Source: Nesterenkonia alba DSM 19423 (GTDB taxonomy: Bacteria; Actinomycetota; Actinomycetes; Actinomycetales; Micrococcaceae). Taken from it: a stretch of 64,000 nt of DNA. The stretch covers positions 1-64,000 of the forward strand of contig NZ_ATXP01000010.1 of the NCBI RefSeq assembly GCF_000421745.1, in the 5' to 3' direction. A program made the translations under genes and the position numbers. Positions 26,518 to 36,848 of the stretch are shown piece by piece. The notes under the pieces are model-generated. The model saw only the letters and a program-made list of their open reading frames with translations. It had not been told where the DNA came from and ran no database searches. Numbering within the stretch: the stretch's first letter is position 1; each line of letters begins with the position of its first letter.

Positions 26518-27317
26518 CAGCTCGCTTCGGTGGCGGTCGCCGTCCTGGGGTCGAGAGGCACCACCGAGGGGGTGCCCGTCACAGGATCAGGAACCACCAG
26601 GCTGCGCAGGCCGAAGACCTCTTCGACCATTTCGCCGGTGATGACGTCCTGAGGATGGCCGGTGGCGATCACACGGCCGTCCCGCATGACGATGAGATGG
26701 TCGGCGTAACGAGCGGCCTGGTTGAGGTCATGCAGCACTGTGACCACGGTCTTGCCCTGCTCGTGGAACCCGCGGAAGAGCTCCATCAGCTCGTACTGGT
26801 GAGCGATGTCTAAGAACGTGGTGGGCTCGTCGAGCAACATGATCGAAGTCTGCTGGGCCAGCAGCATCGCCACCCAGACGCGCTGGCGTTGACCCCCGGA
26901 GAGCTCATCGACCAGCCGGCCGGAGAGCTCGGTGAGCTTCGTGGCCTGCAGGGCAGCGTTGACCGCCTCCTCGTCGGAGGCCTGCCACTGCTGGAAAAGC
27001 CCCTGGTGCGGCGCCCGTCCCCTTGAGACCAGGTCCGCCACACGGATGCCGTCGGGGGCCAGCGAGCTTTGCGGCAGTAGCCCCAGACGCTGAGCGAGCT
27101 CCTTGCTGCGGTACTGCTGGACAGCTTTGCCGTCTAGAAGCACCTCTCCGGCGCTGGGGGTGAGCACACGGGCCAGGGCACGCAGCAAGGTGGACTTCCC
27201 GCAGCCGTTGGGTCCGATGATGGCGGTGAAGGAATCCTCCGGGACCTCTACGCTGAGGTCTTCGGAGATGATCTTTCTGTCATAGCCGATGGTGATGCTC
27301 TCAGCGCTGAGCCTCAT
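26517..27317 (-). CDS. Ferric-siderophore ABC transporter ATPase (FecE/FepC type)
   Basis: 266 residues from the ATG at 27317, overlapping the permease stop by four bases. Walker A GPNGCGKST is near residue 36. The family-typical SRGRAPHQGLFQQW follows, then the signature [17 protein letters not shown], Walker B IMLLDEPTTFLD and VLHDLNQAARYADH. This is the cytosolic motor for iron-siderophore import. Last gene of the operon binding protein–permease–permease–ATPase. Confidence 0.93.
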   Translation of the reverse strand: MRLSAESITIGYDRKIISEDLSVEVPEDSFTAIIGPNGCGKSTLLRALARVLTPSAGEVLLDGKAVQQYRSKELAQRLGLLPQSSLAPDGIRVADLVSRGRAPHQGLFQQWQASDEEAVNAALQATKLTELSGRLVDELSGGQRQRVWVAMLLAQQTSIMLLDEPTTFLDIAHQYELMELFRGFHEQGKTVVTVLHDLNQAARYADHLIVMRDGRVIATGHPQDVITGEMVEEVFGLRSLVVPDPVTGTPSVVPLDPRTATATEAS

Positions 27318-28408
27318 GGCATGACTCCGTTGTGTCGACGTGCCTCGCGCATCAGCAGCCAGATCAGATAGATCCCGCCGAGGCAGACTGTGATCAGCCC
27401 CACCGGGACGGGGCGATAGACCTGGGCGACCGCCAGGGACAGCAGGTGAGCTGCGGTCAGCAGCAGCGCTCCCATCATTGCTGCAGAGAACATGCTCACT
27501 CCGGCCGATCGGGTGATCCGGCGGGCCAGTTGGGGTGCCACCAGTGCGATGAAGCCGATCGGGCCTGCTGCGGCGGTGACCAGGGCGGTCGTGGCCACAC
27601 CGGTGACGATGAGCCCCAGTCTGGCGGAGTTGACTGCGATGCCTTGTGTCGTGGCGGCGTCGTCGCCCAGCTCCAGCTGACGAAGGGATCTGGCGAGTGC
27701 CGTCGCTGCAAGGATGATCGCGCACCCCAGCGCTGCCGCAGGGACCATGCCGGTCCAGGTGACTCTGGTGATGGTCCCTGCACCCCAGAACCCCACGGTC
27801 ATAGCGTCGTCGATCTCAGCCCGGGTTATCAGGTAGGCGTTGGCCGAGCCGAGCATGGCGGACACCCCGATGCCCACAACGATCAGTCGGAACCCCTGGA
27901 TGCCGCGCCGATAGGCCAGCAGGTAGACGGCGCAAGCGGTCAGTAGCCCTCCGGCCAGTGCGGCAGTGGCCACTGACCAGTATCCGCCCGAGCCGAGGAC
28001 CAAGATGGTGATGACCACGGCGAAGTAGGCTCCGGCGTCGAACCCGATGATGTCCGGAGATCCCAGCGGATTGCGGGTCAGTGACTGGAAGATGGCTCCG
28101 CCGATGCCCAGCAGTGCGCCGAAGACCACGGCGGCTGCAGCCACCGGGGCTCGCCAGTCCAGCACGATCATCCGGTGGAAGTCTTCCCCGGCGCCCGTGA
28201 GCGTGGTGAAGACCTCACCGAGGGTGAGGGGGTAGTCCCCCAGGGTGATCGCCAGCAGGCCCATCAGTACCGCGGCTGCGCCGAGCAGCAGGGCGAGGCA
28301 CACCAGCCGTACTGGGATCCTGGCCGACCACCAGGGCGTGCGAGGGCGGAGTACCGAATACCCGAAGTCGACGTCACATCCCGGTCGAGGAGCGGTCCTG
28401 GTGCTCAT
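27314..28408 (-). CDS. Ferric-siderophore ABC transporter permease (FecD/FepG type)
   Basis: 364 residues from the ATG at 28408, inside a longer open frame whose upper part is antisense to the neighbouring permease. About ten hydrophobic helices are present. Conserved FecCD segments include WRAPVAAAAVVFGALLGIGG, FQSLTRNPLGSPDIIGFDAG, LGDDAATTQGI near the ATPase contact and GPIGFIALVAPQLARRIT. It pairs with the next permease to form the channel. Both ends overlap neighbours by four bases, indicating strong translational coupling. Confidence 0.92.
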   Translation of the reverse strand: MSTRTAPRPGCDVDFGYSVLRPRTPWWSARIPVRLVCLALLLGAAAVLMGLLAITLGDYPLTLGEVFTTLTGAGEDFHRMIVLDWRAPVAAAAVVFGALLGIGGAIFQSLTRNPLGSPDIIGFDAGAYFAVVITILVLGSGGYWSVATAALAGGLLTACAVYLLAYRRGIQGFRLIVVGIGVSAMLGSANAYLITRAEIDDAMTVGFWGAGTITRVTWTGMVPAAALGCAIILAATALARSLRQLELGDDAATTQGIAVNSARLGLIVTGVATTALVTAAAGPIGFIALVAPQLARRITRSAGVSMFSAAMMGALLLTAAHLLSLAVAQVYRPVPVGLITVCLGGIYLIWLLMREARRHNGVMP

Positions 28409-29466
28409 AGTCCGCTGGCCTTTCGGTGCCGCACGAGGGCAATCAGAACCGGGGCCCCGACGATGGCAGTCAGGATGCCGACCTCTACTTCTCCAGGCCG
28501 GGCGATCACCCGGCCAAGAATGTCCGCGGCAAGGACCAGCACAGGGGCCGCCAGCGCTGAACAGAGGATGATCCAGCGTTGGTCCGGTCCGACGAACCAC
28601 CGGACAATGTGCGGGACCATCAGCCCGACGAACGCGATGCCGCCGGTGAGTGCCGTGGCCCCGCCGGCCAGCAGGGTCACCGCGATGATCCCCAGGACCC
28701 GGGTGCGCATGATCTTGGTCCCCAGTGAGGCGGCGAGATCATCGCCCAGGGTCACGGAGTTCAGTGAGCCGGAAAGGCATACGGCGATCGCCAGGCCGGT
28801 CAACAGCAGAGGGAGGACCGAGAGGGTGTCTGCGAGGTCGGTGCGGGCGATCGAGCCTAAGCCCCAATTGCGGATGGAGCGGAAGGTGTCCGGGTCGATG
28901 AGAGTCAGGAACGTGCTGAACCCGTTCAGCACCGCGCCCAGGGCGACCCCAGCCAGGACCAGCGTGACCGGAGAGATGATGCCGCGGCCTGCAGAACCGA
29001 TCACATAGACCAGCAGCGTCGCTGCCGCAGCTCCCAAGAAGGCGAACCAGATGTAGCCGGTAATGCCGGTCAACCCGAAGAAACCGACGCCGAGGGTGAC
29101 AGCGAATCCTGCCCCGGCGTTGACCCCGAGGATCCCGGGGTCGGCCAGCGGGTTGCGGGTCAGCGCCTGAATGAGGGCGCCGGCCACTCCGAAGCAGGCG
29201 CCGACGATCACCCCCACCACAGTCCGGGGGATGCGTAACTCCCAGACGATGAGCGAAGCCTCAGTGGTGTCCCGGACCCACAGACCGGTCCACACCTGCG
29301 AGTAACTCAACGAGTTAGACCCGTGGGCCAGGCTGGTCAACAGCAGCAGTCCCAGGGCAGCCAGGAGGGTGAACAGTCCAAGGGTCCTACGCCGTGTCAG
29401 TGCCTGCCGGGCAGAGGGCGGGGCAGCCATCTTCTGCCCGGCAGGCACCTGCGTGTCTACCGGCAT
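28405..29466 (-). CDS. Ferric-siderophore ABC transporter permease (FecC/FepD type)
   Basis: 353 residues from the ATG at 29466; a TTG at 29487 would overlap the binding-protein stop. GAGGGA at the end of the upstream gene may serve as a distant ribosome site. RIPRTVVGVIVGACFGVAG, LIQALTRNPLADPGILGVNAG, LGDDLAASLGTKI and GGIAFVGLMVPHIVRW are FecCD hallmarks. About ten membrane helices. It forms a heterodimer with the neighbouring permease. Confidence 0.92.
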   Translation of the reverse strand: MPVDTQVPAGQKMAAPPSARQALTRRRTLGLFTLLAALGLLLLTSLAHGSNSLSYSQVWTGLWVRDTTEASLIVWELRIPRTVVGVIVGACFGVAGALIQALTRNPLADPGILGVNAGAGFAVTLGVGFFGLTGITGYIWFAFLGAAAATLLVYVIGSAGRGIISPVTLVLAGVALGAVLNGFSTFLTLIDPDTFRSIRNWGLGSIARTDLADTLSVLPLLLTGLAIAVCLSGSLNSVTLGDDLAASLGTKIMRTRVLGIIAVTLLAGGATALTGGIAFVGLMVPHIVRWFVGPDQRWIILCSALAAPVLVLAADILGRVIARPGEVEVGILTAIVGAPVLIALVRHRKASGL

Positions 29467-29476
29467 GCGATGGGGG

Positions 29477-30553
29477 CTATCCCTCAAGCCCGGCTTCGTT
29501 GGCCCAGTCAGCCAGGGCGTCTAACATCCACGGGAGGCTCTTTGCGCTGGCACCGCGGCGGAGGACCCATATGGCACCGGCCTCAGCGCGCTCGTCCTCA
29601 GTGGCCAGCACCGGGACATACCGGCCCTCCTGGACCGCCGGGATCTGTTGGAACAGCTCGGAGGACTCGCGGCCCTCCTGGATGGACTCCTCGGCGTAGA
29701 ACATGATGAGGATGTCGGCGTCGAGGTCGGCCTGGTTCTCTTCGGAGACGCTGGCGTCTTCAGCGTAGGCCTCGGCACCAGACGGAGTTTCAAAGCCCAG
29801 CATATTGACGATCTCCTCGGCGGTGCCGCCGGGGGTGTTGTAATACTCGATGCCGTATTCCTCGCCGTAGTCGGTGGCCAGGGTGAGGCTGGTGCCTTCA
29901 AACTCCGGGTGGTCGGCGGCAGTGTCTTCGATGGACTGCTCCGCCTCGGCGATGACCTCCGCGGCCGCCTCGGAGAGGTCCAGGGCCTGCCCGAGGAGCT
30001 CAGGGGCATCCCGCCAGTCCACCTGGTCACCAGGGACGATCTCGTCGTGCTCCAGCACAGGTGCGATCTCAGAGAGCCGCTCGATCTCCTCATCCTCGAA
30101 CCACTCGGCGGTGTTGGGTACGAAGATCAGATCAGGGTCGGAGGCGGCGATGCCCTCCACGTTGAGATCGGCGTCCTCACGCTCTTCCAGTGTCTCGATG
30201 TTCTCAAGCCACTGGTCATCCATCCAGCCGTACTCGAAGCTGCGGGAGGAGGCGTAGACCGGGGTCACGCCAAGAGAGGCCGCCGCGTCGTGGTTGGGAT
30301 TCCAGCCCACGACCGCGATCCGTTCGGGCCGCTGTTGAAGCTCAATCTCGCCGTGGACGGTATCGATACTCAGGGGATACTCCACGTTCCCCTCAGCCTC
30401 CGGCACCAGACCCTCGCCGGTCTGGGAGTCTGAGGTGTCGCCGTCGTCGTCGTTGTCCTCGCTGTCCTCCGTTCCGGCGCAGGCGGTCAATAGCAGGAGG
30501 GTTCCGACCAGCAGGGCGGTGGGCTTTGCCCAGGGGGAGGAGGGCACGGTCAT
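29477..30553 (-). CDS. Ferric-siderophore-binding lipoprotein
   Basis: 358 residues. The lipoprotein signal LLLLTACAG is followed by an Asp/Glu/Ser linker. The mature part is a class III periplasmic-binding-type protein: PERIAVVGWNPNHDAAASLG, IEGIAASDPDLIFVPN, a long bridging helix and a C-terminal lobe. It carries the iron-siderophore to the permeases. First gene of the iron operon, with an iron box 61 bases upstream of its start. The siderophore type (hydroxamate or catechol) cannot be told from sequence. No siderophore biosynthesis genes are nearby, so it may use foreign siderophores. Confidence 0.9.
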   Translation of the reverse strand: MTVPSSPWAKPTALLVGTLLLLTACAGTEDSEDNDDDGDTSDSQTGEGLVPEAEGNVEYPLSIDTVHGEIELQQRPERIAVVGWNPNHDAAASLGVTPVYASSRSFEYGWMDDQWLENIETLEEREDADLNVEGIAASDPDLIFVPNTAEWFEDEEIERLSEIAPVLEHDEIVPGDQVDWRDAPELLGQALDLSEAAAEVIAEAEQSIEDTAADHPEFEGTSLTLATDYGEEYGIEYYNTPGGTAEEIVNMLGFETPSGAEAYAEDASVSEENQADLDADILIMFYAEESIQEGRESSELFQQIPAVQEGRYVPVLATEDERAEAGAIWVLRRGASAKSLPWMLDALADWANEAGLEG

Positions 30554-30613
30554 GGATAGGCCTTTCTCATCAGGGTGGTGACATCAGCGGGCACACAGAC
30601 ACCGCTTGCCTGA

Positions 30614-30632
30614 TTAGGTTAGGCGAACCTAT
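30614..30632. promoter_or_regulatory. Iron box (DtxR/IdeR operator)
   Basis: TTAGGTTAGGCGAACCTAT matches 17 of 19 positions of the actinobacterial iron-box consensus TTAGGTTAGSCTAACCTAA. It lies in the 158-base divergent gap between the siderophore operon and the AraC gene. Iron-loaded DtxR/IdeR would repress from here when iron is plentiful. Confidence 0.88.
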
Positions 30633-30711
30633 TCTTATTCGGTTCGCCGATCCCGTCAGAGGATGAACACATTCCGACAGCCGACACGCCAAGCCCGAAA
30701 GGACGAGTGCA

Positions 30712-31449
30712 GTGGTGACCATCACGGCAACGCGGTCTTCTGTGTGGATTCCTTCGGCGGTGCTGAGCGAACGAGTGGAGGATGACATCCACGTGCTCCT
30801 CTGGCAGGTGCGCGGATGCACCGACCTGATGGTTGAAGGGCAGTCGTATGAACTCACTGCTGGAACTGCCCGATGGATTCCCGCTGGTCTCCGGCATGGT
30901 TTCACCGTCCGGGAGGACTCCGTGGTGGTGCCGTTGTTCTTCCCGCGAGAGCTGATTGCCACCACAGTGCAGGAGTCGACCACGGTGACGGTGGGGCACG
31001 ATCTGCACTCTCTGTTACTGGCCCATATGGTCTCCTCGAGTAGTCAGATCAGGCCGGCAGTGAATATCACCCGCCAAGTGCTGGCGCTGATCGAGCAGAG
31101 TCCGATCGCCTCGGAATCGCTACCCATGCCGACCGGAGCACAGGCGCGGCGAGTGGCCGAAGCCCTACGGTTCAACCCGGGTGACACTCGGTGCGTGGCT
31201 GAGCTGGCAGCCTCCGTGCACGTCTCGGAGCGGACCCTGGAGCGGGCGTTTGTCGCCGAGACCGGAAGCACATTACGGGAGTGGAGGATCCGCAACCGGG
31301 TGGAAGCAGCCGCAGTGCTGTTGCGTTCCGGTGCGGCCGTCGACGCGGTGGCACACCGAGTCGGGTATACCCACGTCAACGCTTTTCGTCGAGTCTTCAA
31401 AGAGCACTTCGGCGTCACACCGACCGCTTACCGCCGCCGGTACGGGTGA
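30712..31449 (+). CDS. AraC-family regulator beside the iron-uptake operon
   Basis: 245 residues from a GTG at 30712 (a second GTG follows directly; AAAGGA upstream). The N-terminal part is cupin-like (LMVEGQSYELTAGTARWIPA). Residues about 160–245 form two helix-turn-helix units: VAELAASVHVSERTLERAFV and VAHRVGYTHVNAFRRVFKEH, ending in FGVTPTAYRRRYG. It is divergent from the siderophore operon across the iron box. By position it is probably a local activator of iron uptake and may itself be repressed by iron. A related actinobacterial case is the AraC-type iron regulator RipA. Direct evidence is absent. Confidence 0.85.
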   Translation: MVTITATRSSVWIPSAVLSERVEDDIHVLLWQVRGCTDLMVEGQSYELTAGTARWIPAGLRHGFTVREDSVVVPLFFPRELIATTVQESTTVTVGHDLHSLLLAHMVSSSSQIRPAVNITRQVLALIEQSPIASESLPMPTGAQARRVAEALRFNPGDTRCVAELAASVHVSERTLERAFVAETGSTLREWRIRNRVEAAAVLLRSGAAVDAVAHRVGYTHVNAFRRVFKEHFGVTPTAYRRRYG

Positions 31450-31492
31450 CCGGCTCCAGAACGACTCCGGTCACCTTCAGCAGCAGCGCCGG

Positions 31493-31498
31493 TAGAGT
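31493..31498 (+). promoter_or_regulatory. -10 box for leaderless add
   Basis: TAGAGT is six bases before the GTG at 31505, and no ribosome site is present. Confidence 0.5.
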
Positions 31499-31504
31499 GG
31501 CCGT

Positions 31505-32671
31505 GTGACATTCACTGATGCTGCCTCCAGCACGCCCGTTGCCCAGCTCGAAGAACAGATTCGTCCTCTTCCGAAAGTCTCCCTGCACGATCACCTCGAC
31601 GGATCGCTGCGGGCAACGACCCTCATCGAGCTCGCGGGCACGATCGGACACGCCCTTCCTGCTGAAGACCCTGAGGAGCTGCAGCGGGTCTTTCGCCGCA
31701 ATGCCGCCTCCGGTGACTTGGTCCAGTACCTTCAGGCCTTCGAGCACACCACTGCGGTGATGCAAACCGCCGAGAACCTGCGTCGCATCGCTCGCGAATA
31801 CGTGGAGGATCTGGCCGCCGACGGCGTCCTCTACGCTGAGGTCCGGTGGGCTCCCGAACAGCACCTCACCGGGGGACTGAGCCTCGATGACGCCGTCGAA
31901 GCCGTCCAGGCCGGGCTGAACGAAGGTGCCGAGTCCGTCGCTGAAGCCGATGGGGTCATCGTGATCGGGCAGATCCTCTCCGCCATGCGACAGCACGACC
32001 GTGCCCCCGAGATCGCCGAACTTGCCCTACGGCACCGCGACGCCGGCGTCGTCGGTTTCGACATCGCCGGCCCCGAGCAGGGGTTTCCTCCGGTGAACTT
32101 CGCCCCGGCATTCACCATCCTGGCGGAGGCGATGTTCCCCACCACAGTGCACGCCGGAGAGGCTGCAGGCATCGATTCCATTCGTGATGCGCTCGTCTCT
32201 GGGCGGGCTCAGCGCCTCGGCCACGGGGTTCGCATCGCCGAGGACATCACCGTCACCACCGGGGACGACTCCCGCTCCAAGACCGGTGAGGGTGAAGAGC
32301 AGCTCGTCGAAGTCGAATTGGGGCATATCGCCCGGTGGGTCCGTGACCGGCAGATCCACCTGGAGATCAGCCCCACCTCCAATCTTCAGACCGGGGCCAT
32401 TGCGACCTTTGCTGAAGGAACACCCACCCCCACCCTGGTTGACCACCCCTTCGACATGCTCTACCAGCTGGGTTTCAACGTGGGTGTGAATACCGATAAC
32501 CGGTTGGTCTCTGGCGTGACGCTCTCCGGTGAACTGGCTGCCCTGGCTGATGCCTTCGACTACAGCCTCGCCGAACTCGCCGACTTCCAGGTCAACGCCC
32601 TGGAATCGAGTTTCCTCGGGTACGAGGAACGAGAAACCCTCACGGCCGTACTGCTGGAAGCCTGGCAGTAA
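31505..32671 (+). CDS. add: Adenosine deaminase
   Basis: 388 residues from a GTG six bases after a TAGAGT box. Metal-binding SLHDHLDGSLR near residue 26, FDIAGPEQGFPP, TVHAGEAAGIDSI with the catalytic Glu region, LGHGVRI, ISPTSNLQTG and FNVGVNTDNRLVSG (catalytic Asp) are the deaminase signature. It converts adenosine and deoxyadenosine to inosine forms in purine salvage. An insert around DDSRSKTGEGEEQLVEVELG is found in actinobacterial members. MazG follows 21 bases on. Confidence 0.95.
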   Translation: MTFTDAASSTPVAQLEEQIRPLPKVSLHDHLDGSLRATTLIELAGTIGHALPAEDPEELQRVFRRNAASGDLVQYLQAFEHTTAVMQTAENLRRIAREYVEDLAADGVLYAEVRWAPEQHLTGGLSLDDAVEAVQAGLNEGAESVAEADGVIVIGQILSAMRQHDRAPEIAELALRHRDAGVVGFDIAGPEQGFPPVNFAPAFTILAEAMFPTTVHAGEAAGIDSIRDALVSGRAQRLGHGVRIAEDITVTTGDDSRSKTGEGEEQLVEVELGHIARWVRDRQIHLEISPTSNLQTGAIATFAEGTPTPTLVDHPFDMLYQLGFNVGVNTDNRLVSGVTLSGELAALADAFDYSLAELADFQVNALESSFLGYEERETLTAVLLEAWQ

Positions 32672-32692
32672 CCGCACAGGGAGGCAGCGACT

Positions 32693-33100
32693 GTGGCGGA
32701 GAACAACCTGGCGAATATGCAGCGGTTGCAGCAGATCATTGCTGAACTGCGTCAGCACTGCCCCTGGACAGCACAGTTGACCCACGAATCCCTCACCGAG
32801 TACCTGACCGAAGAAGCCCAGGAGGTCGCTGAGGAGATCAGCGCTGGGGTCACCGGTGAGCCATTGCGTCAGGAACTCGGGGATGTTCTGCTCCAAGTGG
32901 TCCTCCACGCCCAGCTAGCCTCCGAACGAGGCGAGTTCGATCTGGACGGCGTAGCCGAGGCGATCAGTGCCAAACTCATCCGACGCAACCCCCACGTCTA
33001 CGCACCCGATGGCACCCTGGACCCGAAGGCGGCGTCGATCCCGGAGATCGAAGCGGCCTGGCAGCGAGTCAAAGCCGAGGAGAAAAACACCGGAGCATAA
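32693..33100 (+). CDS. mazG: MazG-type nucleotide pyrophosphohydrolase, single domain
   Basis: 135 residues from a GTG start (GGGAGG upstream). The MazG fold is shown by LQQIIAELRQHCPWTAQLTHES, then the metal-binding TEEAQEVAEEI and RQELGDVLLQVVLHAQLASE, and the end RRNPHVYAPDG. It should hydrolyse noncanonical or excess NTPs to NMPs. It contains one MazG unit, whereas many actinobacterial MazG proteins exceed 200 residues. It lies between add and eno, as in related genomes. Confidence 0.88.
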   Translation: MAENNLANMQRLQQIIAELRQHCPWTAQLTHESLTEYLTEEAQEVAEEISAGVTGEPLRQELGDVLLQVVLHAQLASERGEFDLDGVAEAISAKLIRRNPHVYAPDGTLDPKAASIPEIEAAWQRVKAEEKNTGA

Positions 33101-33124
33101 GCCCCCGGTGCCTGAAGTCGATAG

Positions 33125-34471
<1,347 letters not shown>

Positions 34472-34492
34472 CTCAGGTGGCAGCACCGCCCT

Positions 34493-34563
34493 GACTTTTC
34501 ATCACCTGATGTGAATTTCCCCCGGTGACCGCATGGTGACCGTGCATCAGGTGATGAAAAGTC
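34493..34563. repeat. Intergenic inverted repeat, copy 1 (after eno)
   Basis: Perfect 19-bp arms GACTTTTCATCACCTGATG (34493–34511) and CATCAGGTGATGAAAAGTC (34545–34563). The 33-base centre contains GGTGACC twice as a direct repeat. The arms share at least 16 bases each side with copy 2 at 57.9 kb, while the centres differ. Each arm is itself nearly palindromic (ATCA-CC-TGAT). T-run first and A-run last is opposite to an intrinsic terminator. The rest of the 201-base gap before the next gene is featureless. Confidence 0.85.
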
Positions 34564-34672
34564 GCCGGGGTGAGGACAGGCGGCGTGTCAGAGGGTCGGT
34601 CTATACTCCGCCACCCTTACGCTTAAGGCTGGTCGGATTCCTTCCCATCGCCGTCCAGCAAGGGGGTGCGCC

Positions 34673-35332
34673 GTGGCGCGACACGCACGCCGAGACGAGG
34701 ACCTCGGCTCGCTGCGCAGCAAACCCTCCACCTCGCGGGCTCGTCGCAGTGAGGCCCGTGCGGCCGAAGAGCGGGCCCGCCGGCTCGCCGAACGTGACCG
34801 CATCTCCGGGGAGATCCACACCCCAGCGGATATCACCGCCAAGCGAGCCCGCCGGGCAGACCGTCCCAACCAGCCGCGGCACCCCGCCTCGGCGAAGGCC
34901 CCGGTCTCAGCCTCGGCGCTGGTGCCGGAGCGGACCTTCTCCGGCCGGACGATTCTGCTGACGATTGTGGCCCTGGTGGTGCTGTCCTTTGTGGTCCCCA
35001 CGGTGCGCTCGTATATCCAGCAGCAAGCGGAGATCACCGAGCTGTCCGCCGACATCCGGCAGGAGGAACAGCGCCAGGCTGAGCTCTACAGCGAACTCAA
35101 CCGGTGGGAGGATCCGGAGTACATTCAGCAGCAGGCCCGCCAGCGCCTGCAGTTGGTCCAGCCCGGCGAGAGCCGCTACCACCTGGTCGGTGATCTCCAC
35201 GAGGAAGCCGCCGAGGTCGAAGCCGAGCAGCAGGAAGAGCCCGAGGAGGGCTGGACCGGCCAGCTGTGGGACTCGGTGGTTGATGCCGCCGAGGGCGAAT
35301 CCGCCGATGAAGGGAACGCCGGGGAAGAATAG
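34673..35332 (+). CDS. FtsB/DivIC-family cell division protein
   Basis: 219 residues from a GTG with AGGGGG upstream. A basic, disordered N-terminal 95 residues precede one membrane helix (TILLTIVALVVLSFVVPTV). A coiled coil follows (QQQAEITELSADIRQEEQ), then the DivIC motif ELNRWEDPEYIQQQARQRL with VQPGESRY. The C-terminus is Glu-rich. By family it bridges FtsL and FtsQ at the septum. Its position after eno and before DUF501 is conserved in actinobacteria. Confidence 0.9.
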   Translation: MARHARRDEDLGSLRSKPSTSRARRSEARAAEERARRLAERDRISGEIHTPADITAKRARRADRPNQPRHPASAKAPVSASALVPERTFSGRTILLTIVALVVLSFVVPTVRSYIQQQAEITELSADIRQEEQRQAELYSELNRWEDPEYIQQQARQRLQLVQPGESRYHLVGDLHEEAAEVEAEQQEEPEEGWTGQLWDSVVDAAEGESADEGNAGEE

Positions 35333-35367
35333 GGGCCCGCCCGCCGCTACCGGTACGCTTGGACGCT

Positions 35368-35889
35368 GTGAACCCGACGACGACCGCGCCCAGTGCAGAA
35401 GACCTCACCATGCTCAGTCAACAACTGGGCCGTGAGGTGCGCGACGTCGTCGAAATTCCCGCCCGGTGCCGCTGCGGTAGCCCATTGGTCGCCACCACTG
35501 CACCGCGGCTGTCCAATGGAACGCCGTTCCCTACTACCTTCTATCTCACTCACCCGGCACTCACCACGGCGGTCTCCCGGCTGGAAGCCAACGGGGTGAT
35601 GAAGCAGATGAACGAGCGTCTCACCGAAGATGCCGACCTGGCGCAGCAGTACCGTCGAGCCCATGCGAACTACCTCACCGAACGCGAGCGGATTCGCCAG
35701 GCCGCCGGACTGGAACCGGTTGAGGAGATCGAGGGAATCTCTGCCGGTGGCATGCCGGAGCGGGTCAAATGCCTGCACGCCCTGGTCGGTCACGCGCTGG
35801 CCGTGGGCCCGGGCATCAACCCACTAGGGGATGAGACCCTCCGCCTCATTCAGCACGAGTGGACCCCGGAGGTGTGCGCATGCGCGTAG
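35368..35889 (+). CDS. DUF501 protein
   Basis: 173 residues from the GTG at 35368. TACGCT (35354–35359) eight bases upstream fits a leaderless start; a TTG at 35359 is less likely. The conserved parts are VVEIPARCRCGSPLVATTAP, PTTFYLTHPALTTAVSRLE and the C-terminal GMPERVKCLHALVGHALA. The Cys-x-Cys and later Cys/His residues suggest a bound metal. Function is unknown; the gene is nearly always found between ftsB and ppx in actinobacteria. It overlaps ppx by ten bases. Confidence 0.9.
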   Translation: MNPTTTAPSAEDLTMLSQQLGREVRDVVEIPARCRCGSPLVATTAPRLSNGTPFPTTFYLTHPALTTAVSRLEANGVMKQMNERLTEDADLAQQYRRAHANYLTERERIRQAAGLEPVEEIEGISAGGMPERVKCLHALVGHALAVGPGINPLGDETLRLIQHEWTPEVCACA

Positions 35890-36848
35890 CGGCCATTGAC
35901 TGTGGGACCAACTCCATCCGACTGCTCATCGCCGATGTCGAGCTGCCCGGTTCCGGTGCGGTCACCGATGTGGTGCGCAAGATGACCGTGGTCCGCCTCG
36001 GTGAAGGCGTGGATGAAACCGGCAGCTTCGCCCCTGAGGCCCTGGAACGCACCTTCGCTGCCGTGGACGCCTACGCTGAGGACATCCGCCGGCATAAGGC
36101 CGAAGCGGTACGGTTCGTGGCGACCAGCGCCTCTCGAGACGTGCAGAACCGGGAGGAGTTCGTCGCCGGCGTCGTGGATCGTTTAGGTGTCGAACCCGAA
36201 GTGATCCGCGGCAGCGAGGAGGCAGGGCTGTCCTTTTCCGGGGCCGCCAGTCTGCTGGACCGGGATCCCGACCGCACGGTGTTGGTGGTCGACGTCGGCG
36301 GCGGCTCCACTGAATTCGTCCTGGGCACCTGCGACGGCGCCGAGCACGCCATCAGCACCGATATGGGGTGCGTGCGTTTCACCGAACGTCACATGCGTAC
36401 CGACCCCCCGGCGGAGACCGAGACTTCCATGGCCACGTTCGAGACGCTCTCCTTCTTGGAGGACGTCGCCCAGGTCATGCCGCTGCACGAGGCGGATACG
36501 GTCATCGGGGTGGCCGGCAGCGTCACCACAGTGACCGCCCATGCGCTGAAGCTTGAAGACTACGACGCCGAACTCATCCACGGTGCCGAACTTCCCCTCT
36601 CTGCCATCCACGACTCAGTGGACCAACTGGTCCACGCCACCCGCGCCGAACGGGCCGCTATGCCGTTTATGCACCCCGGCCGGGTGGACGTCATCGGCGC
36701 CGGGGCGCTGATCTGGGGAACCATCCTCGACTACTTGAACAAGATCACTGATGGCAAGGTGACCACTGCCATCGCCAGCGAACACGACATCCTCGACGGG
36801 ATCGCGATGTCCGTGGCGCGCCAGCACACCGAGGAGAACGACTCATGA
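35880..36848 (+). CDS. ppx: Exopolyphosphatase / Ppx-GppA phosphatase
   Basis: 322 residues from the ATG at 35880 (GGAGG seven bases upstream). The ASKHA-fold P-loop VAAIDCGTNSIRLLIAD opens the protein. RFVATSASRDVQNREEF, VIRGSEEAGLSFSGA and the second P-loop VLVVDVGGGSTEFVLG follow. It hydrolyses polyphosphate or pppGpp. It is the short, single-module form common in actinobacteria. The stop overlaps the protease start by four bases. Confidence 0.93.
   Translation: MRVAAIDCGTNSIRLLIADVELPGSGAVTDVVRKMTVVRLGEGVDETGSFAPEALERTFAAVDAYAEDIRRHKAEAVRFVATSASRDVQNREEFVAGVVDRLGVEPEVIRGSEEAGLSFSGAASLLDRDPDRTVLVVDVGGGSTEFVLGTCDGAEHAISTDMGCVRFTERHMRTDPPAETETSMATFETLSFLEDVAQVMPLHEADTVIGVAGSVTTVTAHALKLEDYDAELIHGAELPLSAIHDSVDQLVHATRAERAAMPFMHPGRVDVIGAGALIWGTILDYLNKITDGKVTTAIASEHDILDGIAMSVARQHTEENDS

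Noticed and set aside
34493..34563. Inverted repeat after eno as an intrinsic terminator
   Set aside because: The T-run precedes and the A-run follows the stem on the plus strand, the reverse of a terminator, and there is a 33-base centre instead of a short loop.
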